Shown: positions 43,298 through 43,641 of the stretch, in pieces
Layout of the letters: each line of letters opens with the position of its first letter
Numbering within the stretch: position 1 is the stretch's first letter
Assembly (NCBI GenBank): GCA_009697105.1
Contig: SIAQ01000035.1
Coordinates: 1-43,641, forward strand
Length of the DNA stretch: 43,641 nt
Source of the DNA: Gemmataceae bacterium
GTDB lineage: Bacteria; Planctomycetota; Planctomycetia; Gemmatales; Gemmataceae
Direction: 5' to 3'
Made by a program: the position numbers and the translations under genes
Notes under the pieces: generated by a model
The model's input: the letters and a program-made list of their open reading frames with translations, nothing else
What the model was told of the DNA's origin: nothing
The model's database searches: none

Positions 43298-43641
43298 ATG
43301 GACGTTTTTTTCGCACATTCGGTGAAGCATCAGCCTGAATCGCAATGGCAAAGGCTGCATGAACATTTGGCGGCAGTTGCTCAATTTGCCGAAGAACGTG
43401 CCAAGTCGGCATGCGCGTCGGACGCCGAGTTTGTGCAAGCTGCTTTTGCGGCGGGCTTGCTACACGATCTGGGAAAATACCGACCCGAATTTCAAAGATA
43501 CATCGCGGGGAAGCCACCTCTAGGCAGCAAGAACCATAGCCAGGCGGGCGCCGCCAAGGCATTCGCCGCTCGCCATGCACCTATCACGTTTGCCATCGCG
43601 GGGCACCACATTGGCCTGCCGGAATTCCAAGAACTAAAAGA
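43298..43641 (+). CDS. cas3: CRISPR-associated Cas3 HD nuclease domain (N-terminus, cut by right edge)
   Basis: The frame from the ATG at 43298 (GAAGGG five bases upstream) runs open to the window end, giving 114 residues: MDVFFAHSVKHQPESQWQRL then HEHLAAVAQFA, AAGLLHDLGKYRPEFQRYIA, KNHSQAGAAKAFAAR and FAIAGHHIGLPEF. This is the Cas3 HD phosphohydrolase layout: an early AHS, HL, the HD pair in LLHDLGKY, HSxAGA and GHHxGLP. Cas3 degrades target DNA in type I CRISPR-Cas interference. The helicase part and other cas genes would lie to the right, so the subtype cannot be assigned. Confidence 0.9.
   Translation, partial: MDVFFAHSVKHQPESQWQRLHEHLAAVAQFAEERAKSACASDAEFVQAAFAAGLLHDLGKYRPEFQRYIAGKPPLGSKNHSQAGAAKAFAARHAPITFAIAGHHIGLPEFQELK

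Overview
This window comes from a planctomycete (phylum Planctomycetota), probably a Gemmata-like lineage. The evidence is gene content: two DUF1501 Tat-exported proteins, each beside a PSCyt1/DUF1549/DUF1553 secreted protein with CxxCH motifs, a DUF1080 protein, a pre-peptidase-C (PPC) domain protein, a neutral-ceramidase-like protein, a Hsp70 without a typical DnaK tail and duplicated GroELs. Product names rest on motifs read by eye; no database search was run.

Layout. 1-2.1 kb: tail of a probable transposase, then a class-3 lipase with a small two-helix membrane partner. 2.4-7.7 kb (minus strand): DUF1501, PSCyt1/DUF1549/DUF1553, SUKH/SMI1-KNR4 and DUF1080 proteins. 7.9-9.1 kb: Uma2 nuclease-like protein and a nucleotidyltransferase-like protein. 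9.4-15.2 kb (plus): protein-folding cluster groEL1-groES-groEL2-dnaJ-grpE. 15.2-17.3 kb (plus): DUF433/PIN-like toxin-antitoxin pair, FmdB-type zinc ribbon, YacG and a YacP-like NYN protein. 17.3-20.7 kb (minus): zinc-ribbon/TPR membrane protein, Hsp70, and a universal stress protein broken by a stop codon and a frameshift. 21-24.2 kb (plus): fatty acid desaturase, carA and two small unknown genes. 24.2-26.7 kb (minus): PHB-depolymerase-like esterase and purB. 26.9-30.5 kb (plus): MazEF-like pair with frameshifted mazF, ceramidase-like protein, DUF971 and Mrp/ApbC. 30.6-38.9 kb (minus): secretome cluster in the order PPC protein, PSCyt1/DUF1549/DUF1553, DUF1501, kelch-FN3 protein. 39.4-42.4 kb (minus): Cys/Tyr-rich secreted protein, LarA-like protein and a frameshifted HNH gene pair. 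42.4-43.6 kb: a MITE-like element, half of a tRNA-Ser, and the start of a CRISPR cas3 gene cut by the window edge.

The most unusual layer is between the genes. Many gene junctions carry a long inverted repeat with arms of about 18-38 bp, several of them perfect. They fall into several unrelated sequence families, and some families recur up to four times in 43 kb. They sit between genes of apparent operons (groES/groEL2, dnaJ/grpE, the secretome genes) and often abut a stop or start codon. One further palindromic repeat lies inside a coding sequence and is translated in frame. Housekeeping genes are intact, while four accessory genes each carry a net +1 frameshift, which points to decay of the accessory layer (or, less likely, to clustered sequence errors).
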